A DNA stretch of 64,000 nt from Rhizobium sp. LC145 (GTDB taxonomy: Bacteria > Pseudomonadota > Alphaproteobacteria > Rhizobiales > Rhizobiaceae): the NCBI RefSeq assembly GCF_001005825.1, contig NZ_LBHV01000009.1:124001-188000 (forward strand), read 5' to 3'. This document shows positions 41,811-50,398 of this stretch, in pieces; within the stretch, counting starts at the first letter, position 1, and every line of letters starts with the position of its first letter. The notes under the pieces were generated by a model. It saw only the letters and a program-made list of their open reading frames with translations. It did not search any database and was not told the DNA's origin. Position numbers and translations under genes: made by a program.

Positions 41811-42866
41811 ATGTCCAGTTTTGAACGCTATCTCACCCTGTGGGTCGGGCTCTGCATCGTCGTCGGCATCGCCCTCGGCCATGTCATGCCCGGCGTGTTT
41901 CAGGTGATCGGCGCGGCCGAGATCGCCAGGGTCAACCTGCCCGTTGCGCTGCTGATCTGGCTGATGGTCATTCCCATGCTGCTGAAGATCGACTTCGCCG
42001 CACTCGGCGAGGTCGGCCGCCATTGGCGCGGCATCGGCGTGACGCTGTTCGTCAACTGGGCAGTGAAGCCCTTCTCCATGGCTCTGCTCGGTTGGCTGTT
42101 CATCGGCTGGCTGTTTCGGCCGCACCTGCCCGCCGACCAGATCGACAGCTATATCGCGGGTCTCATCATCCTCGCAGCCGCACCCTGCACGGCGATGGTG
42201 TTCGTCTGGTCGAACCTGACGAAAGGCGAGCCGCATTTCACCTTGAGCCAGGTTGCCCTCAACGACGCCATCATGGTGGTGGCCTTTGCCCCGATCGTCG
42301 GTCTTCTGCTCGGCCTGTCGGCGATCACCGTGCCATGGGATACGCTCATCCTGTCGGTCGTGCTCTACATCGTGATCCCGGTGATCGTCGCGCAGCTTGT
42401 CCGTCGCTCGATACTTGCTGCCGGAGGACAATCCGCGCTCGACCGGGTTCTGGCAAGGCTCGGTCCTGCCTCGCTCGCCGCCCTTTTGGCGACGCTGGTA
42501 TTGCTGTTCGGCTTCCAGGGCGAGCAGATCATAGCCCAGCCGCTGGTCATCGGGCTGCTTGCCGTGCCGATCCTGATCCAGGTCTATTTCAACTCGGGTC
42601 TTGCCTATCTGCTCAACCGGCTCACCGGCGAGCAGCATTGCGTGGCCGGCCCATCGGCCCTCATCGGCGCATCGAACTTCTTCGAGCTGGCTGTTGCGGC
42701 CGCAATCAGCCTCTTCGGCTTCCACTCCGGCGCGGCACTCGCGACCGTCGTCGGCGTGCTGATCGAAGTGCCGGTGATGCTTTCGGTCGTCTGGATCGTC
42801 AACCGTTCGAAGGGTTGGTACGAACGTGGCGGCAAGACGGCAGCCGTCGCCGAGGCGAACCGCTGA
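41811..42866 (+). CDS. acr3: Arsenite efflux permease ACR3
   Basis: This 351-residue inner-membrane protein has ten hydrophobic segments and the conserved transport cysteine C126 in AAAPCTAMVFVWSNL, plus LLFGFQGEQI and ASNFFELAVAAAISL. It exports As(III) using the proton gradient. The stop overlaps the ArsH start by one base (TGATG). Confidence 0.95.
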   Translation: MSSFERYLTLWVGLCIVVGIALGHVMPGVFQVIGAAEIARVNLPVALLIWLMVIPMLLKIDFAALGEVGRHWRGIGVTLFVNWAVKPFSMALLGWLFIGWLFRPHLPADQIDSYIAGLIILAAAPCTAMVFVWSNLTKGEPHFTLSQVALNDAIMVVAFAPIVGLLLGLSAITVPWDTLILSVVLYIVIPVIVAQLVRRSILAAGGQSALDRVLARLGPASLAALLATLVLLFGFQGEQIIAQPLVIGLLAVPILIQVYFNSGLAYLLNRLTGEQHCVAGPSALIGASNFFELAVAAAISLFGFHSGAALATVVGVLIEVPVMLSVVWIVNRSKGWYERGGKTAAVAEANR

Positions 42867-43576
42867 TGCCGTGTGATCTGCCCAATGTCGATGACAAGAG
42901 CCTCGACGCGCCGTCTCTTGAACGGCTGCGCGCAGCCCCCTCAAGTCATCCGCCTCGCATCCTGTTGCTCTATGGCTCGTTACGTGAGCGCTCCTATAGC
43001 CGGTTTCTCACGCTGGAGGCCGAGCGCCTGCTGAAACATTTCGGCGCGGAGACCCGTGTGTTCGATCCGCATGATCTTCCCTTGCCCGACGGTGCCGGGG
43101 TCGATCATCCGAAGGTGCGGGAACTTCGCGAATTGTCGCTCTGGTCGGAAGGTCAGGTCTGGACCAGTCCTGAACGACACGGTGCGATGAGCGCGGTAAT
43201 GAAGGCGCAGATCGACTGGATTCCGCTCTCCGTGGGAGCGATCCGGCCCACACAGGGCCGTACGCTTGCCGTCATGCAGGTGTCGGGCGGTTCACAGAGC
43301 TTCAACGCCGTCAACCAGATGCGTGTGCTGGGCCGCTGGATGCGGATGGTGACGATCCCCAACCAGTCGTCGGTCGCCAAGGCATATCAGGAGTTTGACG
43401 AGGAAGGCCGCATGAAGCCGTCCTCCTACTACGATCGGGTGGTCGATGTTATGGAGGAATTGATCAAGTTCACGCTGTTGACGCGCGACATCTCAGGCTA
43501 TCTCACCGACCGTTACAGCGAGCGCAAGGAAGCGGCGGCGAAGCTGGCGTCAGACATCGGGCTGAGGGCCATCTGA
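42866..43576 (+). CDS. arsH: ArsH NADPH-dependent FMN reductase/organoarsenical oxidase
   Basis: This 236-residue flavodoxin-like protein has the FMN-binding ILLLYGSLRERSYSR and the ArsH segment PERHGAMSAVMKAQIDWIPL. ArsH oxidises trivalent methylated and aromatic arsenicals to less toxic forms. The frame is open far upstream inside acr3, but the ATG at 42866 is the natural start. Confidence 0.93.
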   Translation: MPCDLPNVDDKSLDAPSLERLRAAPSSHPPRILLLYGSLRERSYSRFLTLEAERLLKHFGAETRVFDPHDLPLPDGAGVDHPKVRELRELSLWSEGQVWTSPERHGAMSAVMKAQIDWIPLSVGAIRPTQGRTLAVMQVSGGSQSFNAVNQMRVLGRWMRMVTIPNQSSVAKAYQEFDEEGRMKPSSYYDRVVDVMEELIKFTLLTRDISGYLTDRYSERKEAAAKLASDIGLRAI

Positions 43577-43577
43577 C

Positions 43578-44825
43578 ATGCGGTCCTGGATGGATGTCGC
43601 TTTACTCGGCCTGACGCAGATCATCGGCTATGGAACGCTCTACTACAGTTTCTCCATTCTCGCGCCTTCCATGGCGCGGGATCTCGGCTGGTCTGGCGAA
43701 TGGATCTACGCGGCGCTGTCGGCGGCATTGCTGACGGGCGGACTGGCGGCGCCCTTGGCGGGACGGTGGATCGATCGCTTCGGTGCCGGTCGCATCATGG
43801 CGATCGGCTCGGTGGCGGCGGCGCTGGCTCTTGCGGCTTGCGCGCTCGCTCCCTCGGGGCTCGCCTTCGTACCCGCCTTGCTCGCGATAGAAATCGCCTC
43901 GACGCTCGTGCAATACAGCGCGGCCTTTCCGCTGCTGGTCCAGCGCCATCCCCGGACCGCGCAGCGCAGCATCGTCTATCTGACGCTGATCGCCGGTTTC
44001 GCCTCGACTATTTTCTGGCCGCTTACGACCTGGCTCCATGGTTTTCTGACCTGGCAGCAGGTTTATCTCGTCTTCGCCCTGCTGCACGTGGTCTTATGCT
44101 TCCCGATCCATATGTGGATGTCGCGCCGAACCACCATCAGGCAAGCTGAGGCGGCCGATGTCGAGGCGACTCATCCCCATTCACCCCTTCAGGGAACCCT
44201 CTCACCAGAGGTTCGCGGCAAGGGTTTCCTGTTCATGGCCGTCGCCTTCGCGCTCCAGAGCTTCATCAGTTCGGCGGTTCTCGTCCACATGCTGCCGATG
44301 CTTTCAGCGCTCGGCCTCGGCCTGGCTGGCGTTGCCGTGGGCGCATTGTTCGGACCCTCGCAGGTGGCCAGCCGCTTCATCAACATGATCTTCGGAGCCG
44401 GGCTGTCGCAACTCTCGCTCGCCATCATCTCGGCCGGGCTGCTGCCGGTCGCGCTCATTCTTCTGCTTGCCACGGCGCCGTCCTTTGCCGGTGCGATCCT
44501 GTTTGCCGTCCTGTTCGGCATGGGCAATGGCCTTTACAGCATCGTCGGCGGTACGCTGCCCCTGGTTTTGTTCGGTGCGCAGGGATATGGCGCGCGCCAA
44601 GGCCAGATCACCTCGGTGCGCCTGATCGTCGGATCGGTCGCACCGTTTGCCTTCGCGCTGATGATGCAGCATGCGGAGGCGACATGGACCCTGCTGTCTA
44701 CCGGCATCCTCGGGGCAGGGGCCGTGCTGGCGCTTCTGGCGATCAGAAGGCTTGCGCATCATGACGCGAAGACTGGCGCGACAAACAAGCCGATTGCGCT
44801 GAGCGAGCACAGAACCGAAGCCTGA
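43578..44825 (+). CDS. Major-facilitator transporter of the ars operon (ArsK-like)
   Basis: This 415-residue, 12-helix MFS protein contains GRWIDRFGAGRIMAIGSVAA (motif A-like) and ends just before a terminator. MFS proteins in ars operons include ArsJ (arsenate esters) and ArsK (arsenite, antimonite, trivalent organoarsenicals). No glyceraldehyde-phosphate dehydrogenase partner of ArsJ is present, so an ArsK-like role is favoured but not proven. The gene starts one base after arsH ends. Confidence 0.85.
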   Translation: MRSWMDVALLGLTQIIGYGTLYYSFSILAPSMARDLGWSGEWIYAALSAALLTGGLAAPLAGRWIDRFGAGRIMAIGSVAAALALAACALAPSGLAFVPALLAIEIASTLVQYSAAFPLLVQRHPRTAQRSIVYLTLIAGFASTIFWPLTTWLHGFLTWQQVYLVFALLHVVLCFPIHMWMSRRTTIRQAEAADVEATHPHSPLQGTLSPEVRGKGFLFMAVAFALQSFISSAVLVHMLPMLSALGLGLAGVAVGALFGPSQVASRFINMIFGAGLSQLSLAIISAGLLPVALILLLATAPSFAGAILFAVLFGMGNGLYSIVGGTLPLVLFGAQGYGARQGQITSVRLIVGSVAPFAFALMMQHAEATWTLLSTGILGAGAVLALLAIRRLAHHDAKTGATNKPIALSEHRTEA

Positions 44826-44861
44826 TTTTTTCATCGAACCCTACGAGGTGGGGAAATCCCC

Positions 44862-44896
44862 ATGCCGCCTGCCGCTCTGGCAAGGCGGCATTTTTC
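44862..44896 (+). terminator. Intrinsic terminator of the ars operon
   Basis: ATGCCGCCT (44862-44870) pairs with AGGCGGCAT (44883-44891), with inner GCC/GGC pairs and a short loop. Five T residues lie at the 3' side. It lies 37 bases after the MFS stop codon. Confidence 0.75.
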
Positions 44897-44953
44897 CGTT
44901 TGTCGATCATCCAGTGTTGACAGGCCGGCCATTCCGTCGATATATCAAAATAG

Positions 44954-44983
44954 GAACTAATATCTCAGTTAAAGAACTGATAT
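44954..44983. promoter_or_regulatory. Operator-like repeats at the GntR gene start
   Basis: GAACTAATAT (44954-44963) and GAACTGATAT (44974-44983) are direct repeats exactly 20 bases apart, the second covering the first two bases of the ATG. Inside lies the dyad CAGTT-AAAG-AACTG (44966-44979). FadR/FCD-type GntR proteins bind such short dyads, so autorepression is likely. Confidence 0.5.
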
Positions 44984-45770
44984 GCCTGACACGGTTGAAT
45001 TCCCTTCCTTGCCACTGTCCGATCTCGTAAGTCCGGGAGAGCTGCCGTCCGGCGGCAACATGGCCAACCGCATCCATGCGCTGCTGCGCAAGCTCATCGT
45101 TGAAGTGAAGCTTCTGCCGGGGCGCGCCCTTTCGGAAAAAGAGATCGCGGCGCTGCTCGACGTCAGCAAGACACCGGTTCGCGAGGCGATCATCCGGCTG
45201 GCGGAAGAGGGGTTCGTCAAGGTGGTGCCGCAAGGCGGCACGTATATCGCCCCCATCGACGTGCAGCGCTACATGGAGGCCTGTTTCATCCGCTTCAAGC
45301 TGGAGGAGGGCGCCGTCGTCGAAGCGACCAAGCGCCATTCCCTGGAAGACATCGCGCGTTTGAAGACCTGCCTTGCCAGGCAGCGAGCCGCGGCAAAGGA
45401 CGAGAAGTTCACCGACTTCTTCCTCCTGGATGAGGAATTCCATCGCACGATCTTCGCCGCAGCCCGGCTTCCCGGCGCCTGGAGCGTGGTCAATCAGGCC
45501 AAGGGCGAGATGGATCGCATGCGCCATCTCAAGCGCGTCTTTGCGGTTCGCCGTACCGAAAAGGTGATCGAGGAGCACGAGAACATCGTGAGCGCCATCG
45601 AGACTGGCGACATCGAGAAGGCGCGCGAGGCGGTGGTCCGTCATCTCGGATCGCTCGAATCCAAGATCGCCGAATTGTCCAAGAACCCGAAGATTTGGGC
45701 CTATATCGAGCAGATCAATACGCGCGTCGCCAAGAAGCGTGTTGCGAGAGGTCCCAAGACGACCGCCTGA
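44982..45770 (+). CDS. GntR-family (FCD subfamily) regulator of the alginate locus
   Basis: This 262-residue protein has an N-terminal winged helix (about residues 28-92, PGRALSEKEIAALLDVSKTP then VREAIIRLAEEGFVKVVPQG). A helical FCD effector domain follows, with metal-ligand-type residues (FHRTIFAAARLPG, EHENIVSAIETGD). It lies just upstream of the importer genes in the same direction. An uronate or 2-keto-3-deoxy acid is a plausible effector (inference). Confidence 0.9.
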   Translation: MPDTVEFPSLPLSDLVSPGELPSGGNMANRIHALLRKLIVEVKLLPGRALSEKEIAALLDVSKTPVREAIIRLAEEGFVKVVPQGGTYIAPIDVQRYMEACFIRFKLEEGAVVEATKRHSLEDIARLKTCLARQRAAAKDEKFTDFFLLDEEFHRTIFAAARLPGAWSVVNQAKGEMDRMRHLKRVFAVRRTEKVIEEHENIVSAIETGDIEKAREAVVRHLGSLESKIAELSKNPKIWAYIEQINTRVAKKRVARGPKTTA

Positions 45771-45800
45771 ACATCCAAGGCTTTTGAGGAGGGGCCTTTC

Positions 45801-46904
45801 ATGTCCGCAGTCCAGATCAACGACGTCATCAAACGGTACGGCGCCTTCGAGGTCGTCCATGGCATCAGCCTGGCGATCGAGCCCGAGGAGTTCGTCGTGC
45901 TCGTCGGACCCTCTGGCTGCGGCAAGTCCACGACGCTGCGCATGGTGGCTGGCCTGGAGGATATTTCGGAAGGCACGATCTCGATCGGCGGCCGCGAGGT
46001 CAACAAGGTCGCGCCGAAGGATCGCGACGTCGCGATGGTGTTCCAGAATTACGCGCTCTATCCCCATCTCAGCGTCGCGGAGAACATCGCTTTCGGGCTG
46101 CGCGTGAGGCGGGAGCGCCGCGAGGTGATCAATCAGGCGGTTTCGGAAGCCGCGCAGATCCTGGGGCTCACCGAATACCTCTCGCGCAAGCCCGCCGATC
46201 TTTCGGGAGGCCAGCGCCAGCGCGTTGCCATGGGGCGGGCGATCGTGCGCAAGCCGAAGGTCTTCCTCTTCGACGAGCCGCTTTCCAACCTCGATGCCAA
46301 GCTGCGCACCTATATGCGCGCGGAGATCAAGCAGCTTCACCGGCGGATGAAGGCCACCAGCATCTATGTGACGCATGATCAGGTGGAGGCGATGACGCTT
46401 GCCGATCGCATCGTCATCATGAACGGCGGCAATATCGAGCAGGTCGGATCGCCGATGGAGGTCTTTCTGGAGCCCGCGAACACCTTTGTCGCGAGCTTTA
46501 TCGGGTCGCCTCCGATGAACCTGCTCGATGCGTTGATCGCCAAGCGGAATGGTGAGGTCAGAGCTGTGCTTGCCGGCGAGGGTGGACAAAGCCTTGCCGT
46601 CCCCGACAGTTTCGCGCGTTCAGCGGCGGATGGGCAACCCGTCAAGCTCGGGATCCGCCCAGAAATCATGTCGGTCAGGACGGACAATGCCCGCGATGTT
46701 CTGGAATGCGCGATCGAACTGGTGGAGCCGCTTGGCGCAGAAGCCCTACTGCATGGCAAGACGGACGGGCAGTCCTTCATCGCCAAGGAAGAAACCCTCT
46801 ATTCCAATCACGAGCTGAATGCCGTTTCCCGGCTGGGCGTCGATAGTAGCCGCATCCACATCTTCGATGCCGCGACCGGCCGCACTCTCAAGGCTGAAGT
46901 GTGA
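45801..46904 (+). CDS. algS: Alginate-oligosaccharide ABC transporter ATPase (AlgS-like)
   Basis: This 367-residue ATPase of the UgpC/MsmK/AlgS type has Walker A GPSGCGKST at 36-44, signature LSGGQRQRVAMGR, Walker B VFLFDEPLSNLDA and a C-terminal TOBE/OB regulatory domain from about residue 240. It is encoded before two LplB/LplC-type permeases and an AlgQ-like binding protein, matching the AlgS-M1-M2-Q set of Sphingomonas. The symbol is by analogy. Confidence 0.85.
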   Translation: MSAVQINDVIKRYGAFEVVHGISLAIEPEEFVVLVGPSGCGKSTTLRMVAGLEDISEGTISIGGREVNKVAPKDRDVAMVFQNYALYPHLSVAENIAFGLRVRRERREVINQAVSEAAQILGLTEYLSRKPADLSGGQRQRVAMGRAIVRKPKVFLFDEPLSNLDAKLRTYMRAEIKQLHRRMKATSIYVTHDQVEAMTLADRIVIMNGGNIEQVGSPMEVFLEPANTFVASFIGSPPMNLLDALIAKRNGEVRAVLAGEGGQSLAVPDSFARSAADGQPVKLGIRPEIMSVRTDNARDVLECAIELVEPLGAEALLHGKTDGQSFIAKEETLYSNHELNAVSRLGVDSSRIHIFDAATGRTLKAEV

Positions 46905-47842
46905 GAACCGGCATGAAACAATCGTTTCGCAACACGCTACATTCATTTGCGGAAGACTTTCGGCTGGACTGGCAGCTCTACCTGTTGCTGGCGCCAATGG
47001 TCATCTGGTTCGTGCTGTTTCTCTACAAGCCCATGTACGGGCTTTTGATCGCCTTCAAGGATTTTTCGATCTTCCGGGGCATCGAGCGCAGTCCATGGGT
47101 GGGCTTTGCCCATTTCGAGGTTCTGTTCCAGAACGACATGTTCATCAGGGCCTTCTGGAATACGATCGCCATCAGTGGGCTGGGGCTGATCTTCGCATTC
47201 CCGATACCGATCATCCTGGCTCTGATGTTCAATGAGGTGCAGAACGCCGTCGCGAAGCGCTGGGCGCAGACGATCGTCTATCTGCCGCATTTCATCTCGG
47301 TGGTGATCGTCGCGGGCATCGTCATCAATTTCCTTTCGCCCTCCACGGGCGTGGTCAATCTGCTTTTGACCAGCCTGGGTTTCGAACCAATCTATTTTCT
47401 GACCAGGCCCGAATGGTTCCGGCCCGTCTTCATCGGCTCGTCCGTATGGAAGGAAGCGGGTTTCGAATCGATCGTCTATCTCGCGGCGATCGCAGGGGTC
47501 AGCCCGACGCTTTATGAATCGGCCCGCGTGGACGGCGCCTCGCGCTGGCAGATGATGTGGCGCATCACGCTGCCCTGCATTCTCCCGACGATCATCATCA
47601 TGCTGATCATCCGCATCGGCAATCTGGTCGAAGTCGGCTTCGAATACATCATCCTGCTCTACCGCCCGCCGACCTACGAGACGGCCGATGTCGTCTCGAC
47701 CTTCATCTATCGGACCGGCCTGCAGGGAACCCAGTATGATCTGGCGACCGCCGCCGGGCTGTTCAACGCGGTCATCGCCTTCGCCCTTGTCTATTCGGCA
47801 AATCGCATCAGCCGAAGACTTTCTTCAACGTCGCTCTGGTGA
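46901..47842 (+). CDS. algM1: ABC sugar permease 1 (AlgM1/LplB type)
   Basis: This 313-residue inner-membrane protein has about six helices and the EAA loop LYESARVDGASRWQMMWRIT (about residues 205-224). The GTG at 46901 overlaps the ATPase stop; the ATG at 46913 is an equally possible start. The RLDWQLYLLLAPMVIWFVLF and YKPMYGLLIAFKDFS segments are characteristic of LplB/AlgM1 permeases for large oligosaccharides. Confidence 0.87.
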   Translation: MRTGMKQSFRNTLHSFAEDFRLDWQLYLLLAPMVIWFVLFLYKPMYGLLIAFKDFSIFRGIERSPWVGFAHFEVLFQNDMFIRAFWNTIAISGLGLIFAFPIPIILALMFNEVQNAVAKRWAQTIVYLPHFISVVIVAGIVINFLSPSTGVVNLLLTSLGFEPIYFLTRPEWFRPVFIGSSVWKEAGFESIVYLAAIAGVSPTLYESARVDGASRWQMMWRITLPCILPTIIIMLIIRIGNLVEVGFEYIILLYRPPTYETADVVSTFIYRTGLQGTQYDLATAAGLFNAVIAFALVYSANRISRRLSSTSLW

Positions 47843-47850
47843 GGTCCGGG

Positions 47851-48732
47851 ATGAGCAGTTTCAATCTCTATTCCCGCGGCGACAAGATCTTTGGCTGGAT
47901 CAACGCCATTCTGCTTGGGCTCTTTGTCCTGTCGACGCTCTACCCGTTCATCTACATCCTTTCGGCGTCGCTCTCGTCTGGCGCTGCCGTCACCTCGGGC
48001 CGGGTCACGCTTTGGCCGGTGGACATGACGCTTGCGGCTTACGACCGCGTGCTCTCGGACCGGATGTTCTGGGTGGCCTACGGCAATACGTTCATCTACA
48101 CCTTCGGCGGCACGCTGATGAGCCTGGCGATCATGATCCCGGGCGCCTATGCGCTTTCGCGCAAACGCCTGCGCGGCCGCACCTTCCTCAATATGGCGAT
48201 CGCCTTCACGCTCTGGTTCAACGCGGGGATGATCCCGTTCTTCCTCAATATGCGGGATCTTGGGCTTCTCGATAGCCGGTTCGGCATCATCATCGGTTTC
48301 GCGGCCAATGCGTTCAACGTGATCCTGCTGCGCAACTTCTTCGAGGCGGTCCCGAAATCGTTCGAGGAAGCCGCCAAGATGGACGGCGCAAGCGAGCTCC
48401 AGCTTCTGTGGAAGGTGTTCATCCCTCTTTCCAAGCCCGCGATCGTGACCGTGGCGCTGCTTTGCGTCGTCTCGCGCTGGAACGGCTACTTCTGGGCCAT
48501 GGTGCTCCTGCGCGGCGAGGAGAAGATACCTCTGCAGGTCTATCTGAAGCGCGTGATCGTCGATCTGAACTCCAACGACGAATTCGCCTCGAGCCTGCTG
48601 ACAGCCCGATATTCCTTCGAGACGGTGACCTCAGCCATCATGGTCGCCTCCATCATTCCCGTCCTCATCATCTATCCCTACGCGCAGAGGTACTTCACCA
48701 AGGGGATTCTGCTGGGCGGGGTCAAAGAGTAA
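47851..48732 (+). CDS. algM2: ABC sugar permease 2 (AlgM2/LplC type)
   Basis: This 293-residue inner-membrane permease starts at the ATG 47851 with GAGG 8 bases upstream; a GTG at 47839 overlapping the previous stop is the alternative. The EAA loop is FEEAAKMDGASELQLLWKVF. It forms the heterodimeric channel with the preceding permease. Confidence 0.88.
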   Translation: MSSFNLYSRGDKIFGWINAILLGLFVLSTLYPFIYILSASLSSGAAVTSGRVTLWPVDMTLAAYDRVLSDRMFWVAYGNTFIYTFGGTLMSLAIMIPGAYALSRKRLRGRTFLNMAIAFTLWFNAGMIPFFLNMRDLGLLDSRFGIIIGFAANAFNVILLRNFFEAVPKSFEEAAKMDGASELQLLWKVFIPLSKPAIVTVALLCVVSRWNGYFWAMVLLRGEEKIPLQVYLKRVIVDLNSNDEFASSLLTARYSFETVTSAIMVASIIPVLIIYPYAQRYFTKGILLGGVKE

Positions 48733-48755
48733 TGCCACTAAGGGAGGAGAAACCT

Positions 48756-50324
48756 ATGAGTGCATTGCATAAGGGAGCATCCGTTCTAGCGCTGATCGCG
48801 GCGATGATAACGGCGTCGCCGGGCCTGGCTCAGGAAACCACGAAGATCGTCGACGATCCGCTGGAATTGACGATCCATTTCCACTTCCGCGACAAATACG
48901 TCTATTCGGAAAAATGGCCGGTCGAACAGAAGGCGGCCGAACTCACCAACATCCATGTCCGAAATGTCGCGTCGCTGGCGACCACCAGCAGTCGCGACGC
49001 CTTCAATCTGCTCATCGCTTCGGGCGATCTCCCCGATATCGTCGGCGGGGACGCCTCCGGCGGGCTGAAGGAGGACTTCATCCGATACGGCCTGGAGGGT
49101 GCGTTCATTCCTCTGGACGACCTGATCGAGGAGCATGCGCCGCATCTCAAGGCCTTCTTCGACAGCCATCCGGATATCCGCCGGGCGATCTCGGGACCGG
49201 ACGGCAAACTTTACTTCATTCCTTATGTGCCTGACGGGAAGTTCTCGCGAGGCTGGTTCATCCGCCAGGATTGGCTGGACAAGCTCGGTCTCAAGCAGCC
49301 CGAGACGCCCGAAGAGGTCCATGAGGTCCTCAAAGCCTTCCGGGATAAGGACCCGAACGGCAACGGCGTCAAGGACGAGGTTCCGTATTTCGCCCGTGAG
49401 GAGGTCGATGCGATCCGGCTGATCAATCTCTGGGATGCCCGCGTTTCGGGATCGGAACGCTATGGCGATTTCGCGGTCTATGACGGCCAGCTTCGTCATC
49501 CCTGGGCCGAGGAAAACTACAAGACGGGCATTTCCCATGTCGCCCAGTGGTACAAGGAAGGCCTGATCGACAAGGAGATATTCACCCGTGGCGCCCGCGC
49601 CCGCGAATATCTGCTCGGCAACAACCTCGGCGGCATGACGCATGACTGGTTCGCCAGCACCTCCACCTACAACGATGCGCTGACCGGCAAGATCGACGGA
49701 TTTGCGCTTCGGCCGATGCTGCCGCCCAAGACGGTGAGCGGGCAAAGGTTCGAGGACGCCCGCCGTCTGCAGGTGCAACCTGCCGGTTGGGCGATTACCG
49801 CCACCAACGAGCACCCAGTCGAAACCATCAAATATTTCGACTTCTGGTTCTCTGAGCAGGGCCGCATCCTGTCGAACTTCGGGGTGGAGGGACTGACCTA
49901 TGAAATGGTCGACGGAAAGCCGCACTTCACGAAGGAGGTCCTGGGCAACAAGGATCCCGTCAATGCCCAGCTCTGGGCGGTGGGTGCGCAGGTCCCGCGC
50001 GGGTTCTGGATGACGTATGAATATGAGCGCCAATGGACCAACAAGATCGCGCTTGAGGGCATTGACCTGTACGAGGAGTGCAACTGCCTCAAGGACGAGT
50101 TCCTTGGCGTGTCGCTGAACGCCGACGAAAAGGCCGTTTTTGACCGCTACTGGCCGAGCATTCTCACCTACATGACCGAGATGCAGCAGACCTGGGTCCT
50201 CGGCGCCCAGGACGTCGACACCGGCTGGGATGCTTACAAGAAACGCCTCGGCGAACTCGGCTATGACAAGGTCATTGCCGTCATGCAGTCGGCCTACGAG
50301 CGTCAGTACGAAGCTGCCCGCTAG
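48756..50324 (+). CDS. AlgQ-like high-molecular-weight oligosaccharide-binding protein
   Basis: This 522-residue periplasmic protein has a signal peptide (GASVLALIAAMITASPGLAQ) and an exceptionally strong GGGAGGAG ribosome binding site. Length and sequence match the LplA/AlgQ class. The EF-hand-like calcium loop D199-P-N201-G-N203-G-V-K206-D207-E208 corresponds to the Ca site of Sphingomonas AlgQ2. It should bind alginate oligosaccharides directly in the periplasm. The gene is followed by a stem-loop before the lyase gene. Confidence 0.87.
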   Translation: MSALHKGASVLALIAAMITASPGLAQETTKIVDDPLELTIHFHFRDKYVYSEKWPVEQKAAELTNIHVRNVASLATTSSRDAFNLLIASGDLPDIVGGDASGGLKEDFIRYGLEGAFIPLDDLIEEHAPHLKAFFDSHPDIRRAISGPDGKLYFIPYVPDGKFSRGWFIRQDWLDKLGLKQPETPEEVHEVLKAFRDKDPNGNGVKDEVPYFAREEVDAIRLINLWDARVSGSERYGDFAVYDGQLRHPWAEENYKTGISHVAQWYKEGLIDKEIFTRGARAREYLLGNNLGGMTHDWFASTSTYNDALTGKIDGFALRPMLPPKTVSGQRFEDARRLQVQPAGWAITATNEHPVETIKYFDFWFSEQGRILSNFGVEGLTYEMVDGKPHFTKEVLGNKDPVNAQLWAVGAQVPRGFWMTYEYERQWTNKIALEGIDLYEECNCLKDEFLGVSLNADEKAVFDRYWPSILTYMTEMQQTWVLGAQDVDTGWDAYKKRLGELGYDKVIAVMQSAYERQYEAAR

Positions 50325-50337
50325 GCAGCCGCCTTAT

Positions 50338-50367
50338 CTGGATGGCGGCGCCACCGTCGCCATCCAG
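50338..50367 (+). promoter_or_regulatory. 10-bp perfect stem-loop after the binding-protein gene
   Basis: CTGGATGGCG (50338-50347) and CGCCATCCAG (50358-50367) pair fully around a 10-base loop, 13 bases after the stop codon. No T-tract follows. It probably stabilises the upstream message or partly attenuates the lyase genes. Confidence 0.55.
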
Positions 50368-50398
50368 CCCCATATTTCCATAGGGAGTTCGAGCCGCG

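Noticed and set aside
41238..42944. A 568-residue minus-strand frame opposite the arsenic genes
   Set aside because: Shadow of arsC and acr3; low-complexity His/Asp/Gln-rich composition without motifs.
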